The notes below the pieces were generated by a model. The model was not told the DNA's origin, ran no database searches, and saw nothing but the letters and a program-made list of their open reading frames with translations. Source: Erodium maritimum (lineage: Eukaryota > Streptophyta > Magnoliopsida > Geraniales > Geraniaceae). Taken from it: a stretch of DNA of 64,000 nt. A program made the position numbers and the translations under genes. Position 1 is the first letter of the stretch. Every line of letters starts with the position of its first letter. The stretch is from NCBI GenBank assembly GCA_963921825.1, contig OY997588.1, positions 9,748,001-9,812,000 of the forward strand, written 5' to 3'. Shown piece by piece: positions 11,341 through 22,614 of the stretch.

Positions 11341-14300
11341 GCCATTCGTTGTTGGAAAATCTAGGTATTAATTGTGTAAAGAGGAGTATAGGCATCCCTT
11401 TCCACGGGCTTGTTGGTTCCTTAGACAAAAATGTCTTGGGTCAAGGCGAGATATGGTAATTGTCACGGTCGAACCTTTGGGGGCATTCTGGAGCTCATGC
11501 TCATGGCAGAATGGCTCGATCCGGGTTGATCCTATAGGGGATCGGGTCTGACCAGTCCCGACAGACTGTTCTCCCGAGGTTGGAAAGCTCCGACCATGAG
11601 GGATAAATCGAACCGGAGGACGGATGATTCGTCTAGGGCCCCGCAGATAGTTCACAGTTATGTGATCAATACAACCTCAGTCGAAGCAGAAAACTAGTAA
11701 TTGCTCGTACTGGAGGCGACCCCGAATAGGATAGGGGATCATGAGGACACGATGGAGCGCTGGAGGGGACCTGCGGATCTTTCCAAAAAGGGACTCGGAC
11801 GTAGTCGCCTTGGCCATGCCTCCGCTGCTATGTCTCCACACCTATAGAATCTCCCAATGCCTCTCTAATGATAAAGCCTCTGGTGGGAGTTAGCCCCCCA
11901 TAGGAATGTGGAAGGCCCTTGCCCACATCTACATCCGAGAGAGAGAGTGGTTGAACTGATGTGTGGGGTGATGTCATCCGAGAGGAGATGTGTCCGGTCG
12001 AAACACCAAGGTTCCCCATGATAAACCGGTCCTTGCATCTTGAGAGGAGAAATAGAATCTAATGATTCCCCCACCCCATATCTTGGACGACAAGAGCAAC
12101 ATCGCCTCAAGCCTTGGCCATGACGCCTTCTAGGGTTGGGTAGTGGAAAGCCTTATCAGTGAAGAGACGGCCAACGAGGTCGAATGTTGTATGGGTCGCA
12201 ATATGTTTATCCTCTAAAGTTCTCGGGACGACTACGATGCGATCCTTCTATTGAGAGGGAGTCTAAGCTCTCTTACATCGCACGAAAGCCATCCATCGGA
12301 GGGATAATGTCGGATGATGGTTCACTCAGAGAGGGATAGGTGTTGATAGGCTGTGGCATTTTGGCTGTGATGATAAGGGAGGGTCGGAGACCAACGGTGA
12401 TAATGTCCAGCGAAGGGGCGGTTGGATACTACAACAAAGATCGTTGCGGGAAAGAGACGGGAGGGGCCGGGAGCAATGGCTGGGAGCGGGTGTAGAGGAA
12501 GAAGGATTGCTTTGGTCTGCTTCCTTCTCTGTATCGGGCTTGATAAAGGTCATGGACAAGTACAAAAGCTTGACCCGAGAATTCTCAAAAAATACCTGGT
12601 CGTCCACTGCTACAGAAGGCATGCTAAACGATAGAGGGGGCAAGGTATTCACGTGTGTAGTGGACAAATCGTCTTGACTAAGGCAACACCATAGAAACAA
12701 GAGAAAAGACACGATGGAGAGGAGATAAGATAACCCCATCACGATAAAAAGAAGAAAGTCTAACAATTTTGTACACGGTGTTATCCCGTACATCTTGCAT
12801 TGTACTTTAAATTCAAGGATTTATAAAATATTATTTGCATAATATCACACTTCTGGTAAGAAACTCTCCTACTGACGCAACCCTCTTTTCTCTCTCTCAG
12901 ATAAGAAAACTAGGGTTTTGCGATATCGTAGAGTCGACGATAAGGAATGGTAATAGCGTGTTCGGCAACGTTCATGGATCGAGCTACGAAGGAACAGGAC
13001 CCCGGGAGAAGAATTTATCTCTTTCGACGTCCCAATTCTCGAAGTCTCGTGAGGAACTTCGTGTTCCTCAGTTACTCTCCACGGTGAATGGAGAGTTGCA
13101 GAGAAAGGGTATGGAGATCGTCTTCTTCGCCAACGTGTCGGTGGAGCAAGGTCTGGTGAGGGCTTCAAGAGGTCCTAGCGGGTGGAGATCGCAGGGGTCT
13201 CTCTTGGAGAAGCCAAGTGGGATCGAACGTCGAACCCCAATGTTGGGACCTAGACCACGACAACGGAAGGAGGGGCGGGCTCTAGCGATGGGTAATACAG
13301 GGGAGCGGGCACACTCGGGACCGTTTTCTCGGTGTACCTAAAAGGGCTCGACGTTGTTGAAGGCTTCCACTAAAAGAGTAATGCCATGGAGGAAGAAGAA
13401 ATGGTGAAAACGGAACCGGAGGAGGAAGGTGACACATACCTTCTAGTGGGATTTGAGGGTTGTATGTCGGAACTTCCTGAGCCACAGGTCTCGGATCTGG
13501 CCGGTGGACAACCGTCCGGCCATAGGCTAGAGGGGGCGTGACGACGGTGAAAGGGTAAGAAACCTGATAGGGTTCCGAGCAGAAGTCCCGAAGATGATGG
13601 GCCTCGGACTGACACTCTGGGCCTTGGCCGATTGAAAATTGGGCCTCAAGGCTGTGCGGGCTTGGGTCGAGAAAGGGGTTGGATGGGTAGGCCCAACAAC
13701 AATCCGGAACGGAAATGAGACCTGAATCGGTACAAAATGAACCTGAGGGAAACTTGAACCCGAAACGAAGGTGATTTTTATGAAGGCCCTCGTTTTCAAT
13801 TGATCGGTCGAGGCCCAATGCGAAAAGGGATCGAGATTCGGGTGTACCCGGACCGGGTCCATCAAGGATCGGATAGGCCCGATACTTGGGTACACAAGGA
13901 GTTTGTGCTGAACCGATACAAACCGAACCTAAGGGATACCCGAGACCGAACCCGATTCAATAGGAATCCAAATACCAATTCAAGCAGGTATCAGGGAACA
14001 ACAACAGCAACAACAAGGGGGGGGGGGGGGTTTAAGCACCCTCTCCTTATAGAATGAGACTGAGTCGGTCTAGTGGGGGTCGGTCGGTATCACCGCCCCA
14101 CTGGACGTGAGGTGGAGAACGTTTTCATCAACATCCGGTAAGATACCCCTCTACCTTCTACGGGGTCAGCAACTTCGCGTTTAGGAGCCCTACTATTATC
14201 ATTGTAGGGAGGACGACGCGTGCTGGAATCTTAGAGGAGTATCCAGTTCACCTCAATACCAATCCGGAAATGGGTCCGCTCAACCCTACCTTCCAGGTCT

Positions 14301-14400
14301 GATTAGCTGCATCAGTGTCTCACAGTGCTATCGTAATACCCTCTTTTATCAGCGAAACGATTCGATTCAATGAGTCAGATTTCTTTCTATTGTATTTCAA
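11341..14400. other. GC-rich degenerate repetitive DNA, possibly an old LTR retrotransposon
   Basis: About 3 kb whose base composition differs from its AT-rich surroundings. Open frames occur on both strands (for example 12326-12793 -, 12835-13341 +, 13282-13818 -), but none shows a recognisable domain and the overlapping frames look like chance in GC-rich DNA. A run of 14 G at 14017-14030 follows CAA repeats. I could not find paired LTRs, a primer-binding site or gag/pol motifs. A large non-coding retroelement remnant is the likeliest reading, but this is inference. Confidence 0.35.
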
Positions 14401-14520
14401 TATTATCAACAATTTTTTTTCGGTATTTTTATTTCTCATTTTTCAAGTTATAATACCACTCGTTTATCTGTCAAAAAAATATCTCATTTGCTGATTAAAA
14501 AAAAAGCATAAAGCTCAAAA

Positions 14521-14564
14521 TGGGCTTCAATCTGGCGCGGACTCTAGAAATCAACCCAGGCCCA
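14521..14564 (+). promoter_or_regulatory. Site II-type elements upstream of eL39
   Basis: TGGGCT at 14521-14526 and GGCCCA (TGGGCC on the other strand) at 14559-14564 lie 107-150 bp before the eL39 start codon. TGGGCY 'site II' motifs are a known hallmark of plant ribosomal-protein promoters. The assignment rests on motif and position only. Confidence 0.5.
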
Positions 14565-14670
14565 ATCATGCAGCTACTTCAACGGTGGATGATATAAATT
14601 CTGAAAAAGTAGCGGATTTTAGTATTAGGTTTTTGCTGCGCAGATCCGTCGTCTCCTCGCCGTCTCCAAA

Positions 14671-15055
<385 letters not shown>

Positions 15056-16430
15056 GGTGGATCGTCCCATTCTGCTTTTGTTTTGCTAAATTTCGTCTTT
15101 CCTAGACTTGCTTGTTGCTTAAACTCCAGGGTAAAATATGAATGTTAGTTTAATTGTTATTAATACAATTTTTGTTTGATTCATTGTGAATCTTATCTGT
15201 TTTCTGATGCTTACATTTGATTAAAATGCTTATTTGTTGATGCCTTCATTTGCCTTGGCTATGATTAGGAGGAACTAAATATTTAAACTCTTGATGGAAA
15301 GTGGCCATGGGTTGTGAACGATAGAGTAATTGGTTTCTTAATTTGTTTAGTTGTGTGCCTAATGATTTTTGTGATTACTCTTGACCCTTTCTGGAGATAT
15401 ATGGGTGGGGACTTGAGCATACAAAATATTGCACTACATTACTCTATATGACACAATTTAAATGTGTTTTTTCAACATAACTATATTTGTATGCCTGTTT
15501 GAGAACCTTATATGCTTAGTAAACATGTTACATTTGTGATGTTTGAAATCGTGTATATTTTTTGTATAAATTTATTTTTATCCATAATGAAAAAACTAAA
15601 TCCTTTTTGGTTCCAAATCGTATTGGATAACCTTGCTCTGTTAAATATATTGTCTTGTGTCATGTCAAATGTAAGTCGATTAGCATAAATATGACTGAGT
15701 CTGGTAAACTTAGCAATTTATTTAGACTTGTTATGTCATGACATTATTAAGACATGTAACATGATTATCAAGTGTGTCAAGTATGTGTAGTCCAATTAGA
15801 CTAGTGAATGAACCATTTTGTAGTCATGGTTGAAAGATTTTGCATTCATTTTCATTTCCCAACTTCTGATTTTACTGTAATACCACCAGTCTAAGTAGTT
15901 TTATGGTTGTTAACACTACTCTTGTTCCCATGATAAGGGAAAGTTCTATATGGCTATTCTGAACTTTTTGTTTTGACTTTTGTTAGCTTAATTGCGATGA
16001 ACACTTAGCATTCATTTATATTCAATAGGGTATAAATGTTGTTACAGGTGGTGTACCTTATTTTGTTCTAAAGTTTTGACATGTATTATCAAAACGAGAA
16101 AGAGGTGCAGTTAATTTTGTAAAATGTGACGTGTTTAAGAAAAAAAAATGCAACTACTAAGAACATGGAGTGTTCGGGGACGTGATTGTATAAGCCTCTG
16201 CTGCTTGCCTGTAGCCCAATGATACATTTTATGAATGTGTTTTCAATTTCTAACATATCTTCTATGTTTGTTCTCTTTTTTCATATATGGAAAATGTTCG
16301 AAATTAGGCGTTTTTAAGGGCAGTGATGTGGCTAGATTTTTTCAGATGTTATTTTTGTTGTATATTTTCGATTTGTTTGACCTATGTTATAAAAAGTAAT
16401 GATTGTTTTATTAATGACATGTATAAAGAG
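15056..16430. other. eL39 3' region and AT-rich intergenic DNA
   Basis: AT-rich DNA with no long frame. The first part is the eL39 3' untranslated region. Nothing else was recognised. Confidence 0.5.
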
Positions 16431-17682
16431 TAGAAATCAGGAGTAAGGAGATCAACTGAGATACCTTCAAAACAGAAAACAAAAAACAGAAATAACAAAA
16501 CCACGGAGTCAAAAGCTTATTTGACCCTTCCTGGTTCTTGATTCAGAATAGTCAGGACCTCCACTGGCTTAGGACATAATAACAACGAACAGTGGTCACA
16601 AGACCCAAAGGCCTAACCTGCTCCATAATCCCTTAAACATTGAAGCCCCCTAAATAAGACAAACAAGACGTGGACACGATGGGTTTTGCAGCCGAGCACT
16701 TAACCAATCCTTGAATGCGAAATGAAAAATACGCCATCCCTAGCACGTAAGCAGCATTGTATGCTCCTCAAAACAGGAAGATAACGTGAACTTGAACTCG
16801 ACAAACAACGCTTCATGCCGATGAGGTCGTCAGAACGAACACACCCAACGACCACCAACCACACCTCTTCACCGTTGCAAGCGACACCTCTCCATTGCTG
16901 TAAACCACACGCACTGGATTCCTCTGTTCGCCAGAAAACTCGACCACACCCAGTACCTGAGACACAAGACCATCTCAACCAAGCAAATGGAACCACCCCT
17001 TCGAAACCCTAATCCGCAAGCACCTCGGTCACATTGACCGCTACCCAGCCAGTCGAGCAATACCCATCACATCAAGAAACCAAACCCAAAGCCTCCATCC
17101 TAGACCCGGAACATACTAGACCACAAATTGCTAAGGCCAACACCCATAACCAACGAAACACAGTCTTCACCAACGACACGATAGAGGCCGAAGGACAAAG
17201 CAATGGCCCTCACAGAACCATCAACAGTCATGTGGAGACAATCGCCACATGCCAAGACGCAATGAGAACCCGCAAACCAAATCGAAGGGTAGAGGAGCAT
17301 GGAAGGGGCGAGAAGGAGAAAAGCAAGGCCCTCCACAACGTCCATAATCGAAAACCAAGAACGCCACAACGACTAAAAAGAGAAGGGGACCCTCTGGTTT
17401 GAGAGGAAACCTAGAATAAAAATCAACATATTTTTGAAATAAATATTCAAGAATAAGAGCCAAACCAATTTCCTATAGCTTTGTATTCAAGAAATGGATG
17501 ATAAATTTGATTTTTAATAGTATATCCATAAGAGGATAACATATGCAATGTCAAGCCATATTTTTTCAAAACCTCATTTCTTTAGGCAGACTCTAATCTT
17601 TTGTTGTTAGTGGTTCTTGAGACCCTGTTAGTGTTATGAGAGCTATCGATATATTTGTCCCTCTTTTTTTTTTTTTTTTTTT
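16431..17682. other. Unassigned repeat-like DNA
   Basis: Between about 16700 and 17470 open frames exist on both strands, but they overlap each other and show no known domain. Read on the minus strand the text is T/G-rich, like 11090-11340 and 19190-19800. Possibly the 5' part of a LINE or another retroelement; unproven. A run of about 19 T ends at 17682, directly beside the next element. Confidence 0.3.
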
Positions 17683-18002
17683 GGAAAAACTACTGATACC
17701 TACCCAAAACCAAGCCCATTTAACTGATGTTTACTCTGAAGTTTAAAGTTAACATATATATACCCTTAAGTTTCGAAATGTAACTTTAAACCCCTTCCGT
17801 CAGTCAGCTCTGTCAGTTTATTGTTCACTTTTTCAAAAATACCCAAAATACCCTTAACCTTGCTCATTTTTTATATTCTTTAAATCAAAATTAAAAAATT
17901 AAATGATAAACAACTAATATATACCTAAACCTAATCTCAGCTCAACCTCAACCTCGCTCCCAATTTCACATTCTCTTCCTTCCTTTTCCAGCCACTTCCC
18001 TC

Positions 18003-18190
18003 CGCCACAAGTTCACCCTCACCAATAAGGAGGTGGGGCTCGACACGGCCATCATCGCGAGTGGCGGGAAGAAGATCAACACGACGACTCCATACTCTAT
18101 TCTGGAGCAATCGATCTACAGGGCGGTGAGGCAGTGGTTCGCGGCGAAGATGGGGTTGAAGCAGGGGAGGGCAGTGGCTGGGAAAGTGTT
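18003..18190 (+). pseudogene. Captured fragment of an EDGP/xylanase-inhibitor-like A1 aspartic protease gene
   Basis: In the frame of 18003 the translation contains SGGKKINTTTPYSILEQSIY followed by RAVRQWF. This aligns with the conserved segment G-G-T-K-I-S-T-x-x-P-Y-T-x-L-E-x-S-I-Y-x-A-V of extracellular dermal glycoprotein (EDGP)/basic 7S globulin-like proteins, which are secreted, usually catalytically inactive A1 proteases acting as inhibitors of fungal glycanases. Only about 60 residues are present, with no catalytic Asp-Thr-Gly. It lies between the two long TIRs, so it is best read as a gene piece captured by the transposon. GC content is well above the surrounding element. Confidence 0.6.
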
Positions 18191-18540
18191 TGTATACTAC
18201 TCAATTTTATTGGGTTTGTTTTTGTGCTTGGATGCTGGGAAAGTGTGAGTAGAAGGAGCAGGTGGAGTTATGAATCTGATTTTTTCTTTCTTTTACGATT
18301 TGGGGGTGTGGAAAAATTCTGTTGGCCGGAGGAGTAGAGACGAGCCTGGATCGGAGAGGAAGAAGACGCAGCGCATGAGCTTCCCCTGCTTTTGATTTCT
18401 AGATTTGATTTTGATTTTCAGATCTGATTTTTGGTTTCTAATTTTTTGTATACCGGTTCTGATTCATGGAAAGATGAATGGTCTCGTATTTTTTTGAATT
18501 CATCTCAATTTTTGCAATCATCTCAATTGTTGAATTCATC

Positions 18541-18940
18541 CGATTCATCTCAAGTAGATGATAATATAAATATTTAATAAGAGTAAAACAGTTTTATTAG
18601 TAATAAAACTGATTTTTAAGAAATAATTAATTAAAACTGATTTATTAATTAAGAAATGATTTAATACTTAATTAAAACTGATTTATTAATAATAAAACTG
18701 TTTTATTAGTAATAAAACTGATTTTTAAAATTGAAATTTGATTTTTAAAATAACAAAAACTAATTTATTAACAATAAAAATATTTTTAAATAATAAAAAA
18801 TGATTTATTAACAATAAAAATGATTTATTAAAATTAAAAATTGATTTTTCAAATAATAAAACTATTTTTTAAACGATAAAAACTAATTTATTAATAATAA
18901 AACATTTTTATTTGTAATAAAATAGGTTTAGGTATATATT
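18541..18940. repeat. AT-rich degenerate tandem repeats inside the Pack-MULE
   Basis: Many diverged copies of a unit like AATAAAACTGATTTATTA follow one another in this stretch. It behaves as a low-complexity minisatellite between the captured gene piece and the right TIR. Confidence 0.6.
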
Positions 18941-19180
18941 TATTTGTTTATTATTTATTTTTTATTTCTTTAATTTTGATTTAAAGAATATAAAAAATGA
19001 ACAAGGTTAAGGGCATTTTAGGCATTTTTGAAAAGGTGAACAGTAAACTGACGGAACTGACCGACGAAAGGGGTTTTGAGTTACATTTCGAAACTTAAGG
19101 ATATGTATATGTTAACTTTAAACTTCAAAGTAAACATCAGTTAAATGGGCATGGTTTTGGGTAGGTAGTAGTAGTTTTCC

Positions 19181-20823
19181 CTTTTGTCTTTCCTCGACCC
19201 TTTCTTCAATTGTTCTCTAATGGGTTGTGGTTGCCCATACGTTTTCGTTTTTGTCGCGCTTGATTTGGGTTCAACGACCTCCTTCACTGGATGTTGGCTC
19301 TCTAGTTGTACTTGGCATCGCTAGTTCCATAAACTCCCGTTTTTTCTGTAGAACCCCGACTTCTATCGGATCTGATTTATCGTGCTTTGGGGTCTCCATT
19401 TTATTGGTGTTGGTCGAAGGTTGGCTCTCTTTATAGACAGTTTCGGTGTGACGATGCATCTTTCTCTCTCTTTTTGGGTTGTCGTAGTTTTTGTGTTGGC
19501 CATCCACGGATGTGTTTCTCCACAGATAGTTGAGAGTTGGGGGTACAATTCGGGTGTGGATAGGTTTTGTGTGATGGTGGTTGAGTTGGTGGTAGTTTGG
19601 TGGTGAGTGGTCGGACACAACATTATGCGACGACTTTGGTGTTTCTTGGTGCATTGGTTCCTGAGGTCTATGGCGGTTAGCCTGAGGAGCAACAGTTTTT
19701 GTTCGCCAAGTTTACGCTATAAATGTTTCGTGTGGGCTTTGGTAGTGTTGGGTTAAGTTACTTGTTAGAGCATGGTGAGGTTCATACGAATGGGTTCACA
19801 TTGCTGACTATGAACAATATTGAATTTGAACCTCTTGCAAGACATGTTTCCTAAACCCAAAAACCTGAGAATCGAGTAGATATTCCAACCATGAAGCTAA
19901 TATAAACAAAAATTAAGGTCTTTAAACCCGAATTTACCACATGAAACAACTAAACTAAACAGAAGAAATGGACATGAACTCGAGCAGTAGATCTGGTGAT
20001 GAAAAACCTAAGATCTGAAAATCAACAAGGGATGGCACCTCCTAGCATATGTAAGACTTAAGGCGACAGAAGAAATAGGAGGGACTGAAGAAGAAGGAAA
20101 ATTGGAAAGAAAGGAGGGGATACAAGTTAATGCACTGACCGCATTGTGGTCAGAGCCACAGACGTCGCCAAAAACTATGAATGAAAACGAAAAAGGGCTA
20201 AGTTGAGAGGTTTTTAGAGAGATGAGTATATTAGTTAACAAAAGTACCGTTTACTCAATTTTCTATGGTTAAATACATTTTTCGTGGTTATTTTCAAGTT
20301 TTTTGTAAAAAAATAAATAAACTGTTAATGAATTGGCAGGCGGAAAATAATTAGGAAATGTCATTTAAAAAAATAGTTCAATAATAATATCTATAAAAAC
20401 ATATATAATCCACAGTCAGTTTTTGTAATTTTCAAAAAAATATACCCATGAACGTTAAGTTCTTATCTGTAAGTTTAGGAAACAATGTTGAGCAAGGTTA
20501 GAGAGTTCACTGTTGGATAGAAAAGATTCCCGGGATAAGTATATAATAAGTAGCCCACCCTTAAAGAACCCAGATTAAAGTATAAACACTCATGACTCAA
20601 CTGTTGTGAAATGAGAAATAAATAACTTTTTATACATAACGTTAAAGGGTAGTTCTGAACTTGGGAACTAGCAAGAGAGCACAAAAATGCTGCTACAAGA
20701 AACTTCTAATAACTAGGATCCTTATTTCGGAACTAAAATTGTTCTAACATACATTAGAATTACAAACAACAAGCTACTTTAAGGATCAGATTGAAGAAGA
20801 TAACTCCACTTGGTAATTACGGA
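19181..20823. other. Unassigned DNA and 3' flank of the MUSTANG-like gene
   Basis: Positions 19190-19800 are T/G-rich with overlapping open frames on both strands and no identifiable domain. Positions 19850-20823 are AT-rich. The last few hundred bases would be the 3' untranslated region of the minus-strand gene that follows. Confidence 0.35.
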
Positions 20824-22614
20824 TCAAATGGACATAGTGCATTTCTTTTGAGAATGTCCCAACATATGGCAGCGACCACATTGCACAACCCTCTTCGGCC
20901 TCTTAAAGTTCTCCACCCTGAGCACTTTCTTCTTGGGCCGCCCGGGTGGCCGGCGAGTCTTGGGCGGCCTTATAGTGAAATCAGCTTTAGCAACACCACC
21001 ATCAGCACCCTCACCCAGTTCCTTCCATTGGCTCTTGTCTGGAATGGGATTTATCACCTCCGAATAAGCCGCACGGTAACTTGCCACGGTAAAGCAAGGC
21101 TCTGCAAATAAATGAACGTTCTGACCACAAGATATAAGTGCAGCAGCAGCATGTGCACATGGTAAACCATATATCTGCCAGCGCCGACATGAGCACACCC
21201 TAGTTCTTATATCCACAATATTTGTTCGCTCTGTGGACACAATCTCAAATTCAACTTCGTTTGCCCTGAGCACTTGATAGCATCTAGAATCTGAAAGAGC
21301 TTCCAAGATTGGCTTCTCAGCAGATGGTACAAGAATTGAGTTCCACCTCATGCTCATCTCGCGCCGCTCATGAAACCAAGATGCCAATTGTTGGCGAATA
21401 TACTCCATCATTTGCACAACAGGTAGCTCGTGACATTCAAGGGCCCAATTGTATAGCAGCTCAGTGACACCGAGTGTGAAGTGGCCGTATCTTACCCCCT
21501 CAAAGTATGCTACAGCCCAGAGATGGGGAGGAAAGTCATGAAACCATTGTATCACTTCTTGTGAGATCTCAACCATCTCAGAGATCTTGCTTTCGAATTC
21601 TGATGCCGTGAGAGCGTAAACAGCATTCCAGAAGATATTCACCAGCTTTGTGTTCTTAAATGTATCACGAAAATTTTCACTTGCATATCTCAGACAAAAC
21701 CCATGACAAGCACTTGGGAAATGTGTTCCCACTGCGTCCACAATGCCCTTCTGTCTTTCAGATAATATTGTAAGTCTAGGCATGTTTTCAGTATTGACTC
21801 CAAGAAGCTTCCTCAGCTCTGACATGAACCACATCCAATTATCATCATTTTCTACATCAACAATAGCAATGGCCAAGGGGAACAGTGTATCATCAGCATC
21901 AATGGCTGCAGCACAAAGTATTGAACCCAAGTATTTTCCTTTGAGTTGTGCCCTATCAATTTCCAAAAGTGGCCTGCAACCGTTGATAAACCCGTATATA
22001 GATGCTTTGTAGGAGATAAACAGGCGCTGGAAGCAATTTTCTTGTCCAGTGGCAAAAACTGATGCAATGCTTCCTTGGTTGGTTTTTCTTATTTGCTCAC
22101 AGTAGGCAGGAATGAGGCGATAACCTTCTTCGAATGTTCCATGAAGTGCAGCCATGCTACGCTCTTTCCCACGCCAAGCTTGCATGTAAGAGACTGCAAC
22201 TCCGTGCTGATCACGGATATCTTGCAGAATTTCTTTTGGTTTGTACTGTGGATTATCCCGAATACGAGCTTCTACAGATCTTGCAACCCAACCAACTGAC
22301 GCCTGTTGATGATGAAGGTTGTGAACTCCTTCACAGGTATGCTCCCCATGAAGGGTCCTGACTGAGAATGTTGATAAACCGGGACATTTAGCCACATGAA
22401 CACGCCATGGACAACCTTCTTTGGAGCACTTGGCTATAAACCGGCTGCGGTCTGATTTCACTATACGGAGGTCAAAATGCAGAGCTATAGCAATATCTTT
22501 CAGTGCTCTTCGACACGTTTCAACATCAGGGAATTCTTGCCCAACAACTAAAGATGGATCTGCTAGAGCAAGAGATGCCTCTGGTACGGTTGCAGTTAAA
22601 GCTTGATCGGCCAT
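20824..22614 (-). CDS. MUSTANG-like domesticated Mutator transposase
   Basis: Intronless frame of 596 aa. Order of domains: MuDR-type DNA-binding region (about residues 20-115, with ECGCPWRV-like KEGCPWRVHV and a Cys/His pattern), MULE transposase core (about 200-310, IDRAQLKGKY, IAIVDVENDDNWMWF, LTILSERQKG), SWIM zinc finger (CSCRRWQIYGLPCAHA), and a C-terminal zinc knuckle C579-x2-C582-x4-H587-x4-C592. There is no N-terminal PB1 domain, as in the MUG-A branch. MUSTANG proteins are MULE transposases recruited as plant host genes, with reported roles in growth and flowering. At the second catalytic position, usually SDRQKG, it has SERQKG. No terminal inverted repeats flank it, which fits domestication. 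In Arabidopsis MUG1 (At3g04605) sits beside TrpRS (At3g04600) as I recall, and TrpRS is also nearby here. Confidence 0.9.
   Translation of the reverse strand: MADQALTATVPEASLALADPSLVVGQEFPDVETCRRALKDIAIALHFDLRIVKSDRSRFIAKCSKEGCPWRVHVAKCPGLSTFSVRTLHGEHTCEGVHNLHHQQASVGWVARSVEARIRDNPQYKPKEILQDIRDQHGVAVSYMQAWRGKERSMAALHGTFEEGYRLIPAYCEQIRKTNQGSIASVFATGQENCFQRLFISYKASIYGFINGCRPLLEIDRAQLKGKYLGSILCAAAIDADDTLFPLAIAIVDVENDDNWMWFMSELRKLLGVNTENMPRLTILSERQKGIVDAVGTHFPSACHGFCLRYASENFRDTFKNTKLVNIFWNAVYALTASEFESKISEMVEISQEVIQWFHDFPPHLWAVAYFEGVRYGHFTLGVTELLYNWALECHELPVVQMMEYIRQQLASWFHERREMSMRWNSILVPSAEKPILEALSDSRCYQVLRANEVEFEIVSTERTNIVDIRTRVCSCRRWQIYGLPCAHAAAALISCGQNVHLFAEPCFTVASYRAAYSEVINPIPDKSQWKELGEGADGGVAKADFTIRPPKTRRPPGRPKKKVLRVENFKRPKRVVQCGRCHMLGHSQKKCTMSI

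Larger units (their letters stand above)
17683..19180. mobile_element. Pack-MULE-like element with long terminal inverted repeats
   Basis: The two ends are long inverted repeats of about 200 bp. The left arm (about 17683-17900) begins GGAAAAACTACTGATACC; the reverse complement of the right arm (about 18960-19180) begins GGAAAACTACTACTACC. They then stay aligned through CCATTTAACTGATGTTTACT and TTTCGAAATGTAACT to TTTAAATCAAAATTAAA. Long TIRs with G/A-rich ends, AT-rich subterminal DNA and a GC-rich gene fragment inside (18003-18190) are typical of Mutator-like Pack-MULEs. No transposase is present. A 9-bp target duplication could not be confirmed: the left flank is poly-T and the right flank is CTTTTGTCT. 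Confidence 0.75.

Noticed and set aside
12326..13818. Several long open frames (155-178 aa) on both strands
   Set aside because: They overlap each other in a GC-rich tract, show no domain or conserved motif, and have no promoter or splice context.
16700..17463. Overlapping frames of 80-122 aa on both strands
   Set aside because: No family resemblance; open on both strands because of composition.
17664..17682. Poly-T as a LINE or SINE poly(A) tail on the minus strand
   Set aside because: No LINE or SINE body with recognisable features was found beside it; it may only be part of the MULE insertion site.
19271..19692. Minus-strand frames rich in His, Thr and Pro
   Set aside because: Low-complexity translation of T/G-rich DNA, no domain.
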